A stretch of 8,292 nucleotides of DNA, taken from the NCBI GenBank assembly GCA_023436945.1, contig JAEZHG010000056.1:1-8292 (forward strand). Direction: 5' to 3'. Numbering within the stretch: the first letter of the stretch is position 1; the number at the start of each line of letters is the position of its first letter. Under the pieces are notes generated by a model, which made no database searches, was not told the DNA's origin, and saw only the letters and a program-made list of their open reading frames with translations. The translations under genes and the position numbers were made by a program. Positions 5,696 to 8,292 of this stretch are shown here, piece by piece. The DNA is from Pseudomonadota bacterium. Its GTDB lineage: Bacteria > Pseudomonadota > Alphaproteobacteria > Caulobacterales > Caulobacteraceae.

Positions 5696-8038
5696 TTAAT
5701 ATCGGGCCGTCAGCTGGATGCCGAAAGTGCGGGGCATATTGAAGTTGCCATAGTCACCGAAGGTCGGACGATTGGACGGATCGCGGCGATAAACGAAGGT
5801 CTTGTCCAGCAGGTTGCGGGACCAGACGGCGACTTCCAGTTGTGGGCCACCCGGATTTGTCGCGATATCGGCCAGTGCCAGACGGCCATTGACGATAAAC
5901 GACGCGTCGTTCTTCACATCGAACTGTTCGAAGCTGTAGCTGGCATCCGCATAGTTGGCGTCGATGTGGGCTTTGAAGGTCGCGCCCATCAGCGGGGATT
6001 CCCAGTCTGCTGCGAAGTTGGCGGTGTTCTCGGGTGTATAGGCGATAAAGACCTTCTGTATCTTGCCCGTGAAGGGGTTGGCCGTATCCGGCACTTGGGC
6101 GTCGGTATACGCATAGGCCGCCGACAGACGCAGGTTCTCGGTGGCCTGGAACTGGCCTTCAAGCTCAAGGCCACGGATCTTGGTCGTGCCCGGCGCATTG
6201 ACGGTTTCGAGGGTGTTGCGGGTACCGGTGATCAGGCTGAAGTCCAGCTGGCTGTCGCTGCGGTCCATGGCATAGATGGCGGCATTCAGGCGGACGCGGT
6301 TGTTGAACAGGTCACTCTTGACGCCCAGTTCATAGGCCTCGACCTCTTCGGGATCGAACGATCTGTAGGTCAGTGAGCGGGATGACGCGCCGCCTGCACG
6401 ATAGCCGGTCGAGTATTTCGCATAAACGTTGACCTGTTCGGACGCATCGTAGGACAGGGTCACAAGCGGGTCGAAGCGATTGACCGACGAGGCAAAGTGC
6501 AGCTCGCCCTTCACGCCGTTAACGACAGGCAGGTCGTTGTTGACGATTTCCAGCGTGCCGTCCTTGTCGTCCCACGTATAGCGACCGCCGACCGTCAGAT
6601 GCAGGGCATTGTTCAGGATATCCGGCGTCCATGTGGCCTGACCGTAGATCGCCTTGGATTCAGAATGGGCGGTCGAGGCGCGGTCGATGAAGCGCGAACC
6701 GCGCAGCGTCGGGGTCGGGTCGAGGATGGTGTAGCCTGTGCCGTCGGCGTTCCACTGGTTGGTCGTCGGGGTGGCGGCATCGTCCGAGACCGTTTCCTTG
6801 AAATAGTAGAGACCGCCGACGTAGTTGATGCGGTCACCGACCGATCCAAGCACCTGTAGTTCCTGACTGAACTGGTGCTGCCAGAAACCGGCCAGAGAAT
6901 AGCGGCTGAACTTGCCATTCGGACCCACGACCGGCGGGCGGTGGGCACCGCCGATATTGTCCCACTGGTCCACATCCAGATCGCGGTAGGCGGTGATGGA
7001 ACGGACTTCCAGATTGTCGTTGGGCTGCCACGACAGGTGCAGGTCCATGCCGCGCGTGTTGTTGATGGTCCACTGTTGCAGAACGCCGATGTCGGCCAGC
7101 TTCATCCGCTCCTTGCCCTCGACTTCAACAAGCGGCGAGAGATCGCGGATGCTGCCGGACGGGATCGAGGTCGATGTGAAGGGCACGACCGGAAGGTTGA
7201 AATAGTTGAAGTTCAGCAGCTGGCTGTAGAACGGGGTGTTCTTGTCCTTGCTGATGTCGGCGGCAAGGGTGGCAGTAAAGGTTTCTGACGGGGTCCAGCG
7301 GACCTGGGCGCGCATGCCGCGTCGGTCGTATTCGCCAAAGCCCTGTTCACCCGAGATACGGTTCTTCGTCACCGGACCTTGAACCGAGATAATCCCGTCG
7401 AGTTTGACCGCGAAATCGCCAAAGGCGGGCATATCGACGTGGAGCTCGGAGTTATAGGAGCCGAGGTTGCCCACGCCCGCGACCGCGCGCATGCCGAACT
7501 CTCCGGTCGGCTTCTTGGTCACCAGCGACAGGGCACCGCCTTCGGTGTTCCGCCCGAACAGCGTACCTTGCGGACCTTTCAGAACCTCGATGCGGTCAAT
7601 ATCCAGCAGGGCGGCGGCCAGACCGTGCTGACGGGCCAGATATACGCCGTCGATATAGACACCCACGCCCTGCTCACGTGCGGGCTGGTTCGCATCGTTG
7701 GGAACAATGCCGCGAATGCCTACGGTGAGCGCGGACTGGCGCGCTTCAAAGGTCGTGATGCGCAGACCCGGCACACTACCGTCCGACAGGTCCATGAGGC
7801 TCTGGACGTTGCGGTTGGTCAGGTCTTCGGAGTTGGCGACCGTAATCGAGATCGGGGTGTCCTGCAGATTGGTTTCGCGCTTGGTCGCGGTCACCACGAC
7901 CTCGCCAAGGCTGGTCGGGGATTGATCGACCTCGATGTTGTCAGGTGTCTCGGTATTGGCGAAGGCGGGCGATGCCATTGCGGCAAGAATAGCCGCACCG
8001 GTCATGAGGCGTAGGCGAAGGCGGTCGCGAGTTTGCAT
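5696..8038 (-). CDS. TonB-dependent outer-membrane receptor, substrate unknown
   Basis: This 780-residue receptor would carry a scarce ligand across the outer membrane with energy from TonB-ExbBD. Residues 1-27 are a signal peptide (Arg-rich start, hydrophobic core, SPAFA cleavage site). A TonB-box-like GEVVVTATKRE lies at 45-55. The plug domain spans about 56-178, with TPISITV, GVYIDGVYLAR (126-136) and IEVLKGPQGTLFGRNTEGG (150-168). The remainder is a 22-strand-type beta barrel ending in FGIQLTARY, whose terminal aromatic is typical for BAM recognition. AGGGG at 8053-8048 acts as Shine-Dalgarno 9 bases before the ATG. The gene lies between thiS and a thiG start, on the opposite strand, so thiamin or a precursor is a possible ligand; iron-siderophore or plant-derived compounds are equally common for such receptors, and the sequence alone does not decide. 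No Fur box was recognised. Confidence 0.95.
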   Translation of the reverse strand: MQTRDRLRLRLMTGAAILAAMASPAFANTETPDNIEVDQSPTSLGEVVVTATKRETNLQDTPISITVANSEDLTNRNVQSLMDLSDGSVPGLRITTFEARQSALTVGIRGIVPNDANQPAREQGVGVYIDGVYLARQHGLAAALLDIDRIEVLKGPQGTLFGRNTEGGALSLVTKKPTGEFGMRAVAGVGNLGSYNSELHVDMPAFGDFAVKLDGIISVQGPVTKNRISGEQGFGEYDRRGMRAQVRWTPSETFTATLAADISKDKNTPFYSQLLNFNYFNLPVVPFTSTSIPSGSIRDLSPLVEVEGKERMKLADIGVLQQWTINNTRGMDLHLSWQPNDNLEVRSITAYRDLDVDQWDNIGGAHRPPVVGPNGKFSRYSLAGFWQHQFSQELQVLGSVGDRINYVGGLYYFKETVSDDAATPTTNQWNADGTGYTILDPTPTLRGSRFIDRASTAHSESKAIYGQATWTPDILNNALHLTVGGRYTWDDKDGTLEIVNNDLPVVNGVKGELHFASSVNRFDPLVTLSYDASEQVNVYAKYSTGYRAGGASSRSLTYRSFDPEEVEAYELGVKSDLFNNRVRLNAAIYAMDRSDSQLDFSLITGTRNTLETVNAPGTTKIRGLELEGQFQATENLRLSAAYAYTDAQVPDTANPFTGKIQKVFIAYTPENTANFAADWESPLMGATFKAHIDANYADASYSFEQFDVKNDASFIVNGRLALADIATNPGGPQLEVAVWSRNLLDKTFVYRRDPSNRPTFGDYGNFNMPRTFGIQLTARY

Positions 8039-8043
8039 TTGGT

Positions 8044-8066
8044 GGATCCCCTTTGATCGGGCATCC
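8044..8066 (-). promoter_or_regulatory. Potential hairpin covering the receptor Shine-Dalgarno
   Basis: In the - strand transcript GGAT (8066-8063) pairs with ATCC (8047-8044) and CCC (8061-8059) pairs with GGG (8051-8049), with one G-G mismatch between the two helices and a 7-base loop. The 3' arm contains the AAGGGGAT Shine-Dalgarno of the receptor gene, so folding would hide the ribosome-binding site. Whether it forms is untested. Confidence 0.4.
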
Positions 8067-8070
8067 GGCT

Positions 8071-8094
8071 AACCCTGATCTGTGACGCAGGGTT
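8071..8094. repeat. Perfect 7-base inverted repeat in the receptor-thiG intergenic region
   Basis: AACCCTG (8071-8077) and CAGGGTT (8088-8094) are exact reverse complements around a 10-base loop; after one mismatch C8069 and G8096 can also pair. If the receptor transcript begins near 8126, this is a leader hairpin just upstream of the Shine-Dalgarno hairpin. No T-run follows. It could instead be a DNA operator. Confidence 0.45.
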
Positions 8095-8098
8095 GGAC

Positions 8099-8110
8099 GT
8101 TTGAACAAAC
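8099..8110. promoter_or_regulatory. Short palindrome GTTTG-AA-CAAAC
   Basis: GTTTG (8099-8103) and CAAAC (8106-8110) are inverted around AA. TTGAA also occurs as a direct repeat at 8101-8105 (one base variant) and 8111-8115. It lies between the proposed receptor promoter and gene. This could be a repressor site or chance. Confidence 0.22.
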
Positions 8111-8132
8111 TTGAATGCAGGTCCGGTGTCGG

Positions 8133-8163
8133 ATTTTACTCAAATGCGAGGTGCACGGATCAA
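8133..8163 (-). promoter_or_regulatory. Weak candidate promoter of the receptor gene
   Basis: On the - strand TTGATC (8163-8158) and TAAAAT (8138-8133) match 4 of 6 and 5 of 6 consensus bases, but their 19-base spacing is long. Transcription near 8126 would give a leader of about 88 bases that includes both hairpins. Confidence 0.25.
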
Positions 8164-8182
8164 GCCGAACCTTGTGCGTCTC

Positions 8183-8191
8183 TGGCATAAT
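8183..8191 (+). promoter_or_regulatory. Candidate extended -10 promoter of thiG
   Basis: TGGCATAAT at 8183-8191 fits an extended -10 element (TG, one base, then CATAAT, 5 of 6). No good -35 is seen at the right distance. Transcription would start near 8198, about 36 bases before the thiG ATG. Confidence 0.33.
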
Positions 8192-8233
8192 TTGTGACGT
8201 GAAAGCCGCTGCGGGATGACCTAAAGAACATCC

Positions 8234-8292
8234 ATGACCGAATCCGCACCTCGTACCGATAGCTGGACCGTCGCTGGTCGCACCTTCAACTC
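8234..8292 (+). CDS. thiG: Thiazole synthase ThiG, N-terminal fragment cut by window end
   Basis: Only 19 complete codons are visible, reading MTESAPRTDSWTVAGRTFN, with two bases of the next codon (TC). The segment SWTVAGRTFNS resembles the conserved N-terminus of bacterial ThiG (hydrophobic pair, then aGRTF before the RL-vGTGKY block that would follow outside the window). ThiG joins 1-deoxy-D-xylulose 5-phosphate, dehydroglycine and the ThiS thiocarboxylate into the thiazole phosphate of thiamin. The presence of thiS on the same strand 2.6 kb upstream supports the call. The ribosome-binding site is weak (AAAGAA, 8223-8228). Being so short, the call rests on a brief motif plus context. Confidence 0.78.
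   Translation, partial: MTESAPRTDSWTVAGRTFN

Noticed and set aside
8071..8094. Remnant or variant TPP riboswitch (CCTGATCTG followed by GCAGGG)
   Set aside because: The second conserved half with CTGAGA and the stem between CTGG and CCAG are absent, and the sequence is fully explained as a simple 7-base inverted repeat.

Overview
The window reads as ordinary chromosome of an alphaproteobacterium, most probably a Caulobacterales member (Asticcacaulis, Brevundimonas or Caulobacter-like). This is inferred from a bacterial NDUFA12-type complex I protein, the gene order aroQ-accB-accC-aat facing an NDUFA12/DUF2155 pair, the alphaproteobacterial EAMKTMN biotinylation motif in AccB, a large TonB-dependent receptor, and GC near 60% in the stretches I counted. 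No rRNA, tRNA, CRISPR array, insertion sequence or phage gene is visible.

Positions 1-1270 (+ strand) hold an imperfect inverted repeat at the left edge, a candidate promoter, the NDUFA12-family gene and an overlapping gene for an exported DUF2155 protein, closed by a clear rho-independent terminator. Positions 1274-4299 (- strand) hold a tightly packed unit read right to left: aroQ (shikimate pathway), accB and accC (biotin carrier and biotin carboxylase of acetyl-CoA carboxylase) and aat (Leu/Phe-tRNA-protein transferase of the N-degron pathway). A candidate promoter lies at about 4321-4350. Positions 4436-5290 (- strand) encode a PhzF-family isomerase/epimerase of unknown substrate.

Positions 5441-8292 are the most interesting part. 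thiS, the sulfur carrier of thiazole synthesis, starts at TTG on the + strand and is followed by a strong terminator shared with a convergent 780-residue TonB-dependent receptor on the - strand. Divergent from the receptor, the window ends inside the first 19 codons of what looks like thiG, the partner of thiS. The thiamin-thiazole pair is therefore split by about 2.6 kb containing an outer-membrane receptor on the opposite strand. The receptor leader has two potential hairpins, one covering its Shine-Dalgarno sequence, and no TPP riboswitch was recognised by eye. A role for the receptor in uptake of thiamin or a precursor is a hypothesis resting on position only.

All the complete genes look intact; I saw no frameshift or pseudogene. 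Promoter and operator calls are by eye and tentative; the two poly-T terminators and the protein family calls are solid.
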